DNA of 64,000 bases from Xanthobacter sp. NM-59 (GCF_021401125.1 NZ_JACBFQ010000008.1:62001-126000), one strand, 5' to 3'. Positions 24,663 through 33,644 are shown, counted from the first letter of the stretch. Notes: generated by a model not told the origin, from the sequence alone. Numbers and translations are program-made.

Positions 24663-26489
24663 TCAGCTCCGATCTATCCGATAAAGCGCGAAGGGCAGCG
24701 GCACGAACTCCACGGGGATGTTCTGTTCCGCCAGCATCTTCTGGCTCACGAAGCGCGCCGGGGCGAAGACAAGGTGGCGCTTGTCCGGATCGGACGCGGC
24801 GAATGCCTTGGCGCGCGCCAGCGTCAACGCCGCTTCCGGCGACTTCAACCAGTCGAGATCGGGCTTGTAGATCAGCCAGACATGCTGGCCTTCCATGGCA
24901 CCTAGATAGAAATCATCCTCGCGCACGGCGGCGGGATCGAGCGCGTGATTGGTCGCCATGTGGAACAGCGCCGCGCCGAGACCGGCATAGGGCGGCAGGG
25001 TTTCGCCGCTCAGCACCTTGTCCAGTTCGACGGGATCGCCGAGGGTGCAATAGGTGAAAGTGCCGCCAAGACCTTCTGCGCGTTCCGCCACCGTCTTTTC
25101 GCCGGTGACGATCAACTCGCCGTCCTTCACTTCCTTCTTGATGCGGTCGAACTCGTGGCCGTGCAGATTCTCGATACCTTCGACCTTGTGCACCAGCTCT
25201 CCGGCATTGCTGAGCGCGCGCCAGTTCAGCCGCTCCCGCAACATCTCTGTTCGCTGTGTGCCCTGGAAATCATAGCCGTTGATGACACGCCGGACGCGCT
25301 CTGCCGTCAGGCTGTCGGCATATTCCTCCATTTCCACGAGAATGAAGCGGCGATTGCCGCCGTCGCGCTTGTTGGCTTCGAGCACGGCGTGAGCCGTTGT
25401 TGCAGAACCCGCAAAGGAATCTAGGATAATTGCGTCATCATCGGCAGCAATATCGATGATCCTGTCCAGAAGCTTCACGGTTTTCGGTGTGTCGAACAAA
25501 TCAGACGTGCCAAATATGTTCCTGAGCATGGCCTTGGCCTGCCGCATCGTATCCACGTCGCTCCAAATCGTTGGAAACGGCCGCGTGGGATCGTCCTCGG
25601 GCGCAAACTCGCGGGTGTAAGGCTCCCACACTTCACGTCCGAGCTTTTCGATCCTCTTCCAGATCAATGTACCGGCATCTTTGTGTTTCTTGATGCCCTT
25701 CTTCCCCATCGACCATCGCGCTTCTTCCCCGTTATCATGTATGGGGAAAACCTCATTTCCATCGGGGTCTTCAAGCGGGAAGAACATGGTCGGCCGATCA
25801 CGGCGGAGACTTGCCCGTCCGTTCTTCTTCAGAAGGCGATCTCTAAAAGGGCGTCCGTTCTCGTCTCGGTTCGGATAAGCTTTCAGGATGGACGGGGCGA
25901 TCATCCTCTTGAACTTTGCAGAACCAATATCGCGCGCAAAACAGAGGACGTAATCATGGTCGGGTGTGATAGCTACCTTGTTATCGTTCGGGCTATCCAC
26001 TTTCCGCCAGATGAAGGTGGCGACATGATTTTCCTCACCGAATATTTCGCAGCAAATATTTGTGAGGCGGTGCGCCTCGTTATCATCGATAGTTATAAAG
26101 ATGACGCCATGGTCCGCCAGCAGCTCATGGAGCATCCGAAGGCGCGGCCACATCATGGCACACCATTTGTCATGACGTAGGCCGTCCTCAACACCGACCG
26201 GATTGGACTCCAGCCACTCCCGGATCATTGGCGCATTGACGTTATCGTCGTAGCACCATCCCTCGTTGCCGGTGTTGTACGGCGGATCGATAAAGATGCA
26301 GTCCACCTTGCCCGCGTAGAGCGGCAGGAGCGCTTTCAGCGCGTGCAGGTTGTCGCCGTGGATGACGAGGTTGCCGTCAAGCGCGACAGGACCGATGCCC
26401 TTGCTTTCATCGGGCACGAGCGGACGGAAGGGCACCGCCAGATGGTGGTTATACACAAACTCTTTGCCCTTGAAACTCAGCTCCGTCAT
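24663..26489 (-). CDS. Type III-like site-specific DNA methyltransferase Mod
   Basis: A 608-residue N6-adenine/N4-cytosine methyltransferase of the beta class. Catalytic motif IV DPPYNTG is at 68-74, before the AdoMet-binding motif I LDSFAGSATTAHAVLEAN (about 356-373), the order typical of beta-class Mod proteins. The region between is the target recognition domain, which is less conserved, so the recognition site cannot be read. ATG at 26489 overlaps the HTH stop as ATGA. With Res it forms the restriction core of the operon and should protect host DNA by methylation of one strand. Confidence 0.94.
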   Translation of the reverse strand: MTELSFKGKEFVYNHHLAVPFRPLVPDESKGIGPVALDGNLVIHGDNLHALKALLPLYAGKVDCIFIDPPYNTGNEGWCYDDNVNAPMIREWLESNPVGVEDGLRHDKWCAMMWPRLRMLHELLADHGVIFITIDDNEAHRLTNICCEIFGEENHVATFIWRKVDSPNDNKVAITPDHDYVLCFARDIGSAKFKRMIAPSILKAYPNRDENGRPFRDRLLKKNGRASLRRDRPTMFFPLEDPDGNEVFPIHDNGEEARWSMGKKGIKKHKDAGTLIWKRIEKLGREVWEPYTREFAPEDDPTRPFPTIWSDVDTMRQAKAMLRNIFGTSDLFDTPKTVKLLDRIIDIAADDDAIILDSFAGSATTAHAVLEANKRDGGNRRFILVEMEEYADSLTAERVRRVINGYDFQGTQRTEMLRERLNWRALSNAGELVHKVEGIENLHGHEFDRIKKEVKDGELIVTGEKTVAERAEGLGGTFTYCTLGDPVELDKVLSGETLPPYAGLGAALFHMATNHALDPAAVREDDFYLGAMEGQHVWLIYKPDLDWLKSPEAALTLARAKAFAASDPDKRHLVFAPARFVSQKMLAEQNIPVEFVPLPFALYRIDRS

Positions 26490-26809
26490 GCCCGCCCCTT
26501 CGTATTCATTCCCGTGTATCGCTCGACCTTGATCTCGGCTTCCCGCTTGCGGGCCTGCGCAATGTCGTAGCTGTTCTGCATGCGCATCAGCGTCTCCATC
26601 GAGACGCCGAAGGCTTTTTCGATCCGGATCGCCATTTCCGGCGACAGGTGCGCGCGCTCGTTCAGGAGCGCCGACAGTGCCGGTCGCGTGACGCCTATCG
26701 CATCCGCCGCCTCTGTCACCGACAGGCCGAGCGGTTTCAAGACCTCTTGCTTCACGAAGCCACCCGGATGGGCGGGCGTCTTCAGCCGAAGGTCATCCTC
26801 ATCGGTCAT
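26486..26809 (-). CDS. HigA-like HTH regulator heading the defence operon
   Basis: A 107-residue XRE/HigA-family protein: TPAHPGGFVKQEVLKPLGLS, then the HTH VTEAADAIGVTRPALSALLN, then RIEKAFGVSMETLMRMQNSY, text typical of HigA antitoxins. No HigB toxin gene is found upstream, where it normally lies. Its stop overlaps the mod start, so it is translated with the restriction genes and more probably acts as their controller, limiting nuclease expression on arrival in a new host. ATG at 26809. A role as an antitoxin to a toxin elsewhere is possible. Confidence 0.88.
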   Translation of the reverse strand: MTDEDDLRLKTPAHPGGFVKQEVLKPLGLSVTEAADAIGVTRPALSALLNERAHLSPEMAIRIEKAFGVSMETLMRMQNSYDIAQARKREAEIKVERYTGMNTKGRA

Positions 26810-27641
26810 CGTGCGCTGCCCGTTGAATGTTCATCGATTCAGATGCAGCGTATCGGACGTAACGTTTCCTGTAAAGTGACGCTTTACGGATTCTGGGTAT
26901 GACGCAGCCGGCTGGGGTTTGAGACTCACTTTTGGAGGGCAATAGCGTAGGTGTAGTTCTCTGTTTCGTCGGCTTCGGCCCGCCAGCTAAAGCATTTAAT
27001 TTGTTGATTTTTATTGCAAAATAGCCCTTCGCATTTCGGGCACCCCCCAGAATATCCCCCAATAGTTTGAGGAGGGGCCCGGCACAAGTCGGAACGATTC
27101 GGGCACTCGATAGTGTGGAGAGCGGCCCGTTACCTATGGGATAGGCCGAGGAACGTCGCCACCCCGCCGGCGCGAAACCTCAAAAATGCAGCTCATGGCA
27201 GCCGCCCATAGCATCGCATGAAAAGCACAGGACGCGCACTGTAGGTACCGCAGCGTCAAGCTCTAAAGCCACCGGCTGTGGCGATACCGACACGCATCGC
27301 GCTGTTGATGACCGGTGTTCGCATGGCGGCCCCTAACAGATGCCCCTTACCGGTTCCGACAAGATCGTGCGCCGGGGAGGTTCCCGCCGGACCTTGGCGC
27401 GCGCCGATATTGAACTACCCTCCACAACTGCCTCGCAAAAATGTCATCGTCGCTTAATTCAAGGCATCCGAGAAGGCGCGGGACGAAGGTCAAGTGAGGC
27501 GCTCGGAGGGCAAAAGGCGACCTGATGGAAACTCCATTTTGGCGTCGGCACTCTATCGCACCGTTCGATATAACCTTGGGCCGGGCTCCACTCCCGATTG
27601 TGCTTGGGCTATCGTGCCTGCCCAATTGGTTTGGAGGCACC
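26810..27641. other. 832-bp region without a confident gene; AT-richer
   Basis: It must contain the promoter of the defence operon (leftward) and of the Mrr-like gene (rightward). On the minus strand, 27130-26927 reads as an open frame without ATG, cysteine-rich (ECPNRSDLC, GGCPKCEGLFC) and ending YTYAIALQK; it may be a gene remnant. A different-frame ORF at 26799-27062 overlaps it and has no recognisable family. Base composition is lower in G+C than the flanks, consistent with acquired DNA. Confidence 0.4.
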
Positions 27642-28475
27642 ATGGGGCGGCGTCGAAAGGGCAGTCCTGCCCAGGGGTTCATCGCGCTTTTCGTGATTTT
27701 TGTGGTTGCGAGCGTGCTGAGCGGCGCGCTGGATTTTGCGAAGCGCATGTGGGAGCGGATCAAGGCCCCCAATGGAGGGGACGGGAGCATAGCCGTACTC
27801 ATCATAGCCGGCTGTTCCGGAGTTCTGTTCCTCCTGCTCTGGATGATGCGCAGAGCCCAGACGAATGAAGAGTACCGGCTCATCGAAGCCGCCATCGTGA
27901 AGGCATGCGACCAGAACCGAGACGCGACCTTGGCGAGAAACAAGGTAAAACTCACAGCCCCGGACGAATATGGACTCGTCAATTACGCCAAATGGAACAA
28001 AGAGCTGGACAAGTTCATCATAAATTTCGTCATTCCGAGCATACCGTTCATCGCGTCGAAACCTCATTATGCCCCGCATATCCGGGGCCTTGTCGACAAG
28101 CGCTGCAATGACATCATCGCGAATGGAGCCCTCCGCCACACGGAAGCGACAGTCCGTAACGGCCTCGATTACGAGGTCTTCGTGGGGGATCTCCTGAAAG
28201 ATCACGGCTGGGACGTTTCCGTGACCCCAGCCAGCGGCGACCAAGGGGCGGACGTGATCGCCCGGCGCGGCCCTGAGACCATCGTCATCCAATGCAAATT
28301 CTACGCCGGCGCCGTGGGAAACAAGGCTGTTCAGGAGGTCGCCGCCGCGCGCGTGCATTATGGCGCCACCCAGGCTGCTGTCGTCTCGAAGTCCGGCTTC
28401 ACCGCGTCCGCGCGCCAGCTCGCGGCGACCAATGACGTGGCCCTCCTCCACCATGACGAGCTTTCGACGCTTTGA
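27642..28475 (+). CDS. Membrane-anchored Mrr-like restriction endonuclease
   Basis: A 277-residue protein with two N-terminal membrane segments (about 11-28, GFIALFVIFVVASVLSGA, and 50-68, IAVLIIAGCSGVLFLLLWM), then a linker and a C-terminal Mrr_cat domain: GLDYEVFVGDLLKDHGWDV, GDQGADVIARRG and IVIQCKFYAG. The D...QxK catalytic pattern (GADVI; IQCKF) is intact. Start is ATG 27642 with GGAGG 5 nt before; the longer open frame from 27525 lacks an SD. Mrr-type nucleases cut modified DNA. The membrane location suggests it acts on DNA entering the cell. It diverges from the defence operon and may be an independent defence gene. Confidence 0.87.
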   Translation: MGRRRKGSPAQGFIALFVIFVVASVLSGALDFAKRMWERIKAPNGGDGSIAVLIIAGCSGVLFLLLWMMRRAQTNEEYRLIEAAIVKACDQNRDATLARNKVKLTAPDEYGLVNYAKWNKELDKFIINFVIPSIPFIASKPHYAPHIRGLVDKRCNDIIANGALRHTEATVRNGLDYEVFVGDLLKDHGWDVSVTPASGDQGADVIARRGPETIVIQCKFYAGAVGNKAVQEVAAARVHYGATQAAVVSKSGFTASARQLAATNDVALLHHDELSTL

Positions 28476-28530
28476 TTCCACTCATCCGCTAACAAGTGTA
28501 CCGTCGCCCCTCAACCTGAGGGGGAACGGC

Positions 28531-29256
28531 ATGATCCGAAGGCCGGTAGTTGCAATCTGCGCCATCTTGGCGCTCGGGGGTGCGGCGCGCGGTGCCGGTG
28601 ACCCAGGTATCATCGGGACTTGGTCAACGAATTGCCGAAAGCTGCCAGTCACTGAAACGCTTCATGTCGACATCGACAGCGTCCAACTCGGAGATCGCCA
28701 CTGCGTTTTCGTCGATTGGAAAAATACCGTTGTGGGTTCGTATTCACCACTCGCATGCTCAACTGAAGGCCAGTTAAGCATTGGTCATTTTCTGGTCCAG
28801 AAGAAGTCTCCGACGCAAATTGCCGTCGATTTTGACGGGCTGAACGAAACGCTATCCAGGTGCGATGCGCCACGTTCTCCTACCGCAGCGGCGCCAAACG
28901 ATATCAGCGCTCGCCTTAACGGCGATTGGGCTCGCGACCGCAAAGCCTGCGAACTCTATAGGTCAGGAGAGTTCGATAAGCCTGGATATGACACCGCGGC
29001 TCTTAGCCGATTTGGTGTCGCCACATTCGAAAACGGCAAGTTTGAAATGTTGGCTAGCCCGATCCGGTGCCAGATCTCACAGAGCGACAACTCGGGCAGC
29101 GGAAAGTACAGCATATCCGCCCAGTGCCAAGTAAAGGACTACCCAACGCGCCCTGCAACTGGGACGATCACTTTCCGCCAGTCCGGTGCTGCTAATCTGG
29201 AACTGCACGGCGCCGGCTTCGGTCTAATCCAGCTTATCAAATGTGACCGAGAATAG
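28531..29256 (+). CDS. Secreted hypothetical protein
   Basis: A 241-residue protein with a signal peptide (MIRRPVVAICAILALGGAAR, probable cleavage near GAARGAG). Mature part is beta-rich with six or more cysteines, including TNCRKL, DRHCVF and CQISQS, suggesting disulfides in the periplasm. No family recognised. Two halves look similar in pattern: a GTWS/GDWA Trp motif opens each (IIGTWSTNC and LNGDWARDRKAC), as in lipocalin-like or DUF-type repeats. The ATG at 28531 is preceded by GAGGGGGAA. It follows the Mrr gene by 55 bp; a functional link is not evident. Confidence 0.7.
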   Translation: MIRRPVVAICAILALGGAARGAGDPGIIGTWSTNCRKLPVTETLHVDIDSVQLGDRHCVFVDWKNTVVGSYSPLACSTEGQLSIGHFLVQKKSPTQIAVDFDGLNETLSRCDAPRSPTAAAPNDISARLNGDWARDRKACELYRSGEFDKPGYDTAALSRFGVATFENGKFEMLASPIRCQISQSDNSGSGKYSISAQCQVKDYPTRPATGTITFRQSGAANLELHGAGFGLIQLIKCDRE

Positions 29257-29531
29257 AGCCACATCACGCCACATTCGCCCCCGCCGTCACCACCCCGTCT
29301 CCAGGTTGCTCGGGGCACTTGTGACTTCCACCAGCCACTTCGTGTCACTATTGCTCATTGCTGAATTCCGGGCCAGGTCTGCCTGGATAAGGGCCGAAAG
29401 GTTCGCACCAAGTACGCACCCTCCACGCGCGCGTACGCGAGGGACATTTGAAATGGGATGAATTACCCCCTTCTCGATCGGGCACCCGTGCTGTTGCCTC
29501 GCGTAACGGCTTCTTGAAACTCAGCGGAAAA

Positions 29532-30073
29532 TCAAAGAGCGGCCCGCAATCCGCCACGCCTTTTCTTCATTCGATAGTGATTTGATTGCGGAGCCATGCC
29601 CAGTGTGCGGGCCATCTCCGGCGCTCCGGCCCCCGCGTCCATCATGTCGCGGAAAAGGGCTTCGCCTGCCGGTGTCAGCTTCCGGCCTTTGCCAGTGCCC
29701 GTGAACAAGGTGGCGGACGCCGCGCGCGCCTGCCAATCCACCGGTTGCACCAGCGCATCGGCAAGCTTGGTGAGGTCTCGGCTTGTGCATGGCCGCCATT
29801 CACTGCTTCATACCGCACAACCTCATTGGCGGATGTCGGCGGGTTCAAGGCAGGAGAAACCGGAGTTTTCCGGAGCACCGCCGCTTCGACCGACGCAATG
29901 CGCGCGCTCATGGGGGCCATTTCATTCCGCCATGTTGCCCCGGGCTCCTCACCGGCAAGGAATGCCTCCAGTTTTGCCGTGAAGGACGGATCGGCCCGCA
30001 TCAGGGCAGCGGCTTTCAACAGCACCGGACGACCATCCGCCGACACGCGGGCATTGGCCTGTATCAACTTCAT
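29532..30073 (-). pseudogene. Frameshifted gene with C-terminal HTH-like end
   Basis: The frame begins at ATG 30073 (MKLIQANARVSADGRPVLLK) with GGAGGT 6 nt upstream and reads well to about AQAE. There the coding sense moves to another frame, reading DLTKLADALVQPVDWQARAA and then TPAGEALFRDMMDAGAGAP and EMARTLGMAP, a resolvase-like helix-turn-helix end. The shift lies near 29800. One open frame runs to 29675 with an implausible arginine-rich tail, supporting disruption. No family was identified. The gene follows the cysteine-containing ORF by 18 bp, so they formed one unit. Confidence 0.6.
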
Positions 30074-30090
30074 TGCGCGACCTCCGGCTA

Positions 30091-30447
30091 TCACTTGCTC
30101 TCACGCGCGATCCGTTCCGCCTTCCAGCACCGCGCGTGCAGGGTGCGCCCGCCGGCATCCCGCACGCACACATGCCAGTCGGCGGCGCCGCACACAGCGC
30201 AGGTGGCGGGATGGGTCGGAAGGCCCGCCCCCCGCGCAAGGTGGATCAGCACCGCATCGGCGGACGCGTTTGCACTGCCCGCGATAGGCGCAAGCCGCCC
30301 GCTCATGAAGCGGGCACGGCGGGAAGGACGCCGGCGCGGGAAGGAGCGGACGGGGAGACTCCCGAGAGCGTTCCGCCAGAATGGATCCCATTCAAATGAG
30401 AAGAATACGCCAGGTCCTGGCGCAAGGGGGCTCAAATGTCCGGACAT
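30091..30447 (-). CDS. Small protein with CxxC...HxxC zinc-ribbon-like motif
   Basis: 118 residues from ATG 30447, or 71 from ATG 30306 (MSGRLAPIAGSANASADAV), which is nearer to where conservation seems likely. The C-terminus has ATCAVCGAADWHVCV followed by LHARCWKAER, a possible zinc ribbon. Neither start has a strong SD. It is followed after 18 bp by the frameshifted gene. Function unknown; such small zinc-ribbon proteins are frequent element cargo. Confidence 0.55.
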   Translation of the reverse strand: MSGHLSPLAPGPGVFFSFEWDPFWRNALGSLPVRSFPRRRPSRRARFMSGRLAPIAGSANASADAVLIHLARGAGLPTHPATCAVCGAADWHVCVRDAGGRTLHARCWKAERIARESK

Positions 30448-30666
30448 GAAGTGTTTAATCGGCTACACTTAACCACTGCGGCCGGAATTACTTATGAGGC
30501 GCTTCTGGGCGGGCCATTTTAAGTTGGGCACCCTCGACTTAGACACCATTCAGGCAGCGTCGGCGGTGCTTACCCTGAGTGCCGGCGTCTTGCCCTCCGG
30601 CAGCCCGGCCACGCGAAACGGCAGCCTGTGCGTGAGCCGCGACATCGAGGCGATCATCACGCCCCA
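30448..30666. other. Junction zone between mobile element and chromosomal genes
   Basis: No gene is supported. A near-perfect inverted repeat AGTGTTTAA/TTAACCACT lies at about 30450-30477. The change from element-type genes to the Bat locus occurs here, but no attachment-site duplication, tRNA or integrase could be identified. Confidence 0.35.
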
Positions 30667-32112
30667 TTACCTTGCCACCGGGCGCGACACGCCCTGGCGC
30701 ACGGCATTGGGAAGCTCTGGATTGATGTCACCGGGCAGCGAATAAGTCCGCGTCCTGTTCCGGTGCTGAAGCTTCGCCTTGCACCGCGTTGACTTGATCG
30801 CCTGCAGCAAAGACGCGCCGGACCACCGGCTCGCTTCGGGCTCTGCGGCGAAGAGCTGACGTTCAAGCGCGGCAATCTCCTGCGCCAGGATCCTATCCCC
30901 CGCCCAGGAATTCAGCGCCTTTACGGTGTGCTCGGGCGCGGCCGGCTCGAACCGCGAGAGCCAGAGCAGAAATGCGCGATAGATCTCCCGCGGATTATCG
31001 TCGGCAGTGATGCGGCTCAGCTCACGGAAGGCGAAGGCTTCGGATTGCCGGTAGGTCTCGCGGAGATGCCGCACACGGTGCCCCAGGCTTCGCACCACCG
31101 GCGGCGTCAGCCAAACCAGGGCCGCGGTTCCGCCAATGGCCAGGATCAACAGCGGCCAGTGTTCCAGAATGGCGAGGAGGGCTCTTCGCGGCGCGGAAAG
31201 GCCGCCGTGCGGGAGAGCGCCGCCAAGGGTGGAGGCATCGCCAGCCACGGCGAAGGTCTGCGGCTCAAGTCGCGCATGCTGGATCTTCTCAGCCGCGACA
31301 TCCCACCATGCAACTTCGACCGACGGCAGGGTCAGCGTGCCGGCCCCCTCCAGCATGTACACCGCGCGGTCGGTGCGCGTGGATTTCAGCACGCCCGAGT
31401 TTTCGTCCACCCCTTCGCTCAGCTCGGGCTGGCCCGGATAAACCCTGGTCCCGGCGATTGGGGCGAAGCTTGTCGGCGGCAGCAGGATCGCCGGAGTGCC
31501 TTCCGCCTGGATCGTCACGACGCGGGTCACGCTGTCGCCGATCTTCAGGGCGGGCGATGAGCGCTGGAGATCCTGGCTCAGGCTCAGGCCGGCGGCTGAA
31601 ATGAACGGGTGGAGCGCGCGCGCCGCAGCGGGGATGATCGCCTCAAAATGGGCTGAGGGCACAGCCACCTTCGCCACCCGGGTCTTGGGCGGATCGTTGG
31701 CATAGGTGAGGGTGATGGCCTGGCCCGTCATGGCGTAGGCTCCGGGCTCCTGCGGTGTGATCAACAGGGTGTAGCGGATGCCGGCATAGGTGGCATCCGC
31801 CTGCCGCTCCGAAAAATTCATGGTCGGCCCGGCGCGGGTGATGGCGTTGGCCACCTGGAAATCGGGCAACATCGGGGGCTTGGTCATGTAGTTCGGAGCG
31901 AGCACCTCGACAACCAGCGTGGCAGCCTGCCCGACCACGACCTGGGCCGGCGTCAGGGTGGCGCGCACCATGGGCTGGGGGGTGGCCTGTTCGGGCGCGG
32001 CCGGCGGTGGCGCGCCGGGCTGCGCCGTGGCCGGCACGGCCGCGGACAGGAGCGCAAAGGCCAAAAAGGTCCAGGCCAGAAGGGCGGCAAGGGCCGCAGG
32101 CGCGCCTTTCAT
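30667..32112 (-). CDS. BatD-like oxygen-tolerance family protein
   Basis: A 481-residue membrane protein. Signal peptide at 1-30 (ending VPATAQPG), then a large beta-rich region outside the cytoplasm with two repeats of the BatD type (ATLTPAQVVVGQAATLVVEV; LPPTSFAPIAGTRVYPGQP), a transmembrane helix at about 316-336 (LLILAIGGTAALVWLTPP) and a helical C-terminal domain. BatD partners BatA/BatB von Willebrand proteins in MoxR-controlled envelope complexes. ATG at 32112 overlaps the preceding stop as ATGA. Last gene of the locus. The C-terminal 40 residues are basic and unlike the family norm, but no clear break is seen. Confidence 0.87.
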   Translation of the reverse strand: MKGAPAALAALLAWTFLAFALLSAAVPATAQPGAPPPAAPEQATPQPMVRATLTPAQVVVGQAATLVVEVLAPNYMTKPPMLPDFQVANAITRAGPTMNFSERQADATYAGIRYTLLITPQEPGAYAMTGQAITLTYANDPPKTRVAKVAVPSAHFEAIIPAAARALHPFISAAGLSLSQDLQRSSPALKIGDSVTRVVTIQAEGTPAILLPPTSFAPIAGTRVYPGQPELSEGVDENSGVLKSTRTDRAVYMLEGAGTLTLPSVEVAWWDVAAEKIQHARLEPQTFAVAGDASTLGGALPHGGLSAPRRALLAILEHWPLLILAIGGTAALVWLTPPVVRSLGHRVRHLRETYRQSEAFAFRELSRITADDNPREIYRAFLLWLSRFEPAAPEHTVKALNSWAGDRILAQEIAALERQLFAAEPEASRWSGASLLQAIKSTRCKAKLQHRNRTRTYSLPGDINPELPNAVRQGVSRPVAR

Positions 32113-33644
32113 TTCTGGGCCCCCGTTCCGGCCGGTGGTTGATCGGAATTCGCCTGGATGGCGAATTTCAGCTTCAGGAAATCCGCCGGGGTGGTCTCAA
32201 CCGCCCGCATCCAGGCTGCCGCCGCACCGGGGGTCGTCAGGCTTTCCGGCGTCACCTGCATGCGCTGGCCGCCTTTCTGCTGCTTGTCCACCTTGGTTTC
32301 GTCCGGGGGAAGGCCAGGCTGCTCCGGCTCGCTTTGTTCCCGCTGCCGGCGCTTGGCCTCGGCAGCCTCATAGGCTGCGGTCACGATGGCAAGGTTGGCT
32401 TTCGCGGCGGCATTGTCAGGCTGCTGGGCCAGAACCTCCTGGTAAAGCTTGATCGCCTTTTCATAGGCGTGGTTCTGCGCCTCCGCATTGCCCAGCGCGA
32501 AACGCCCTTCAACCGTATCGACCTTGCGGAATGCCTCGGCCGCCGCGATGAAATCATAGGCCCGATAGGCGGCGATGCCGCGCCACATGGGATCGCTGAA
32601 AAGGGTCGCGGCGCGGTGATAATCCCCGCGATCAAATGCGATTTGCCCCCGCTGGTCCGGCGTCAGGAACAGGCTCGTGAGATCGGAGGGCGGCTGCGCC
32701 GTCTGCGCATGTCCCGGCACCGGCTGGAGAAGAAGCAGCAGCAGGATCCACGGCACCGTGACGCCCCGGCGGAACCACAACGCGCTCAAGGCCGCGATGG
32801 GCAGCAGCAGCCAGAAGCCCTCATCCCGCCAGCGGGCGCCGATCTGCTCGGCCTGCGCATTCTCGAAATGGCTGTCGACACGCCGCTCGAGCGCCTGGAT
32901 ATCGCTCGAATCCACGCTGACCTCAATCGTCCCGATGGGGCTGTGCACTTTGTCGGGCGGCGCGACGGCCAGCATCAGCACATCATTGCGGCCGGCGGCG
33001 CGGTTGATGTCGGCGGCAGTGGCCTTGCCCAGGTCATCGGACACGATGAGGATGGTGCCGGCAAAGGTGTCGCCCGCCAGCGCCTGCGCCGCGAGCTCCA
33101 CCGCCGCCACCGGCACCTTGCCCGGCACCGGCATCAGCCCGGGCGAGAGGGCGGCGAGGAAGGGCTCGATCACGCGCGGGTCATCGGTCAGCGGCATGAC
33201 GAGATGGGCCGTGCCGGCAAAGGCGATGAGGCCGCTGCGCGCGCGGCCTCGCGCCGCCAGAAGATCGCGGATCTTCTGCTTGCCGCGCTCCAGGCGCGAT
33301 GGCGCGATGTCCGTTTCGCCCATGGAGCCGGAGACGTCGAGGGCGATCATCAGCGGCGCCTTGTCCTCCACGAAAGGCGGCAGCTCGCGCCGCCAGGTGG
33401 GGCCGGACAAAGCGAGGATGGCCAAGCTCAGCACCAGGGCGACCAGCCACACGGGGCGGACATGCCAGCGCCGAGCGGGCATCACCGTCATGTATTTCAA
33501 GAGCCTGGGCGCGATGGCCGCGGTCCATTTCAGGTCGTCCTGCTCGCGGCGCAGCAGGGCCAGCAGGATCAGCGCGACGGGCACGAGGGCCAGGAGCCAC
33601 CAGGGCCGCAGCAGATGGAAATGGGCGACGGCCTGTTCAAGCAT
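32109..33644 (-). CDS. BatB-like von Willebrand factor A protein fused to TPR (BatC-like)
   Basis: A 511-residue inner-membrane protein. Two N-terminal TM segments (about 14-30 and 65-82), a VWA domain with the MIDAS motif DVSGSMGETD (about 101-110), another TM pair near 290-325, then a periplasmic-side TPR region (RGQIAFDRGDYHRAATLF, GNAEAQNHAYEKAIKLYQEV). BatB and BatC are often separate; here they are one protein. ATG at 33644 overlaps the BatA gene by 8 bp. The longer open frame to 34004 is out-of-frame shadow of BatA. VWA proteins bind partner proteins via a divalent metal, under control of the MoxR chaperone. Confidence 0.9.
   Translation of the reverse strand: MLEQAVAHFHLLRPWWLLALVPVALILLALLRREQDDLKWTAAIAPRLLKYMTVMPARRWHVRPVWLVALVLSLAILALSGPTWRRELPPFVEDKAPLMIALDVSGSMGETDIAPSRLERGKQKIRDLLAARGRARSGLIAFAGTAHLVMPLTDDPRVIEPFLAALSPGLMPVPGKVPVAAVELAAQALAGDTFAGTILIVSDDLGKATAADINRAAGRNDVLMLAVAPPDKVHSPIGTIEVSVDSSDIQALERRVDSHFENAQAEQIGARWRDEGFWLLLPIAALSALWFRRGVTVPWILLLLLLQPVPGHAQTAQPPSDLTSLFLTPDQRGQIAFDRGDYHRAATLFSDPMWRGIAAYRAYDFIAAAEAFRKVDTVEGRFALGNAEAQNHAYEKAIKLYQEVLAQQPDNAAAKANLAIVTAAYEAAEAKRRQREQSEPEQPGLPPDETKVDKQQKGGQRMQVTPESLTTPGAAAAWMRAVETTPADFLKLKFAIQANSDQPPAGTGAQK

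Noticed and set aside
22802..25057. 751-residue plus-strand ORF opposite Res/Mod
   Set aside because: Antisense to two motif-rich restriction genes.
26799..27062. Possible HigB toxin gene upstream of the HigA-like gene
   Set aside because: The translation lacks HigB features; only a cysteine-rich frame without start is seen.
30494..30745. 83-residue plus-strand ORF at the element border
   Set aside because: Overlaps the batD 3' end antisense; no ribosome binding site or family.
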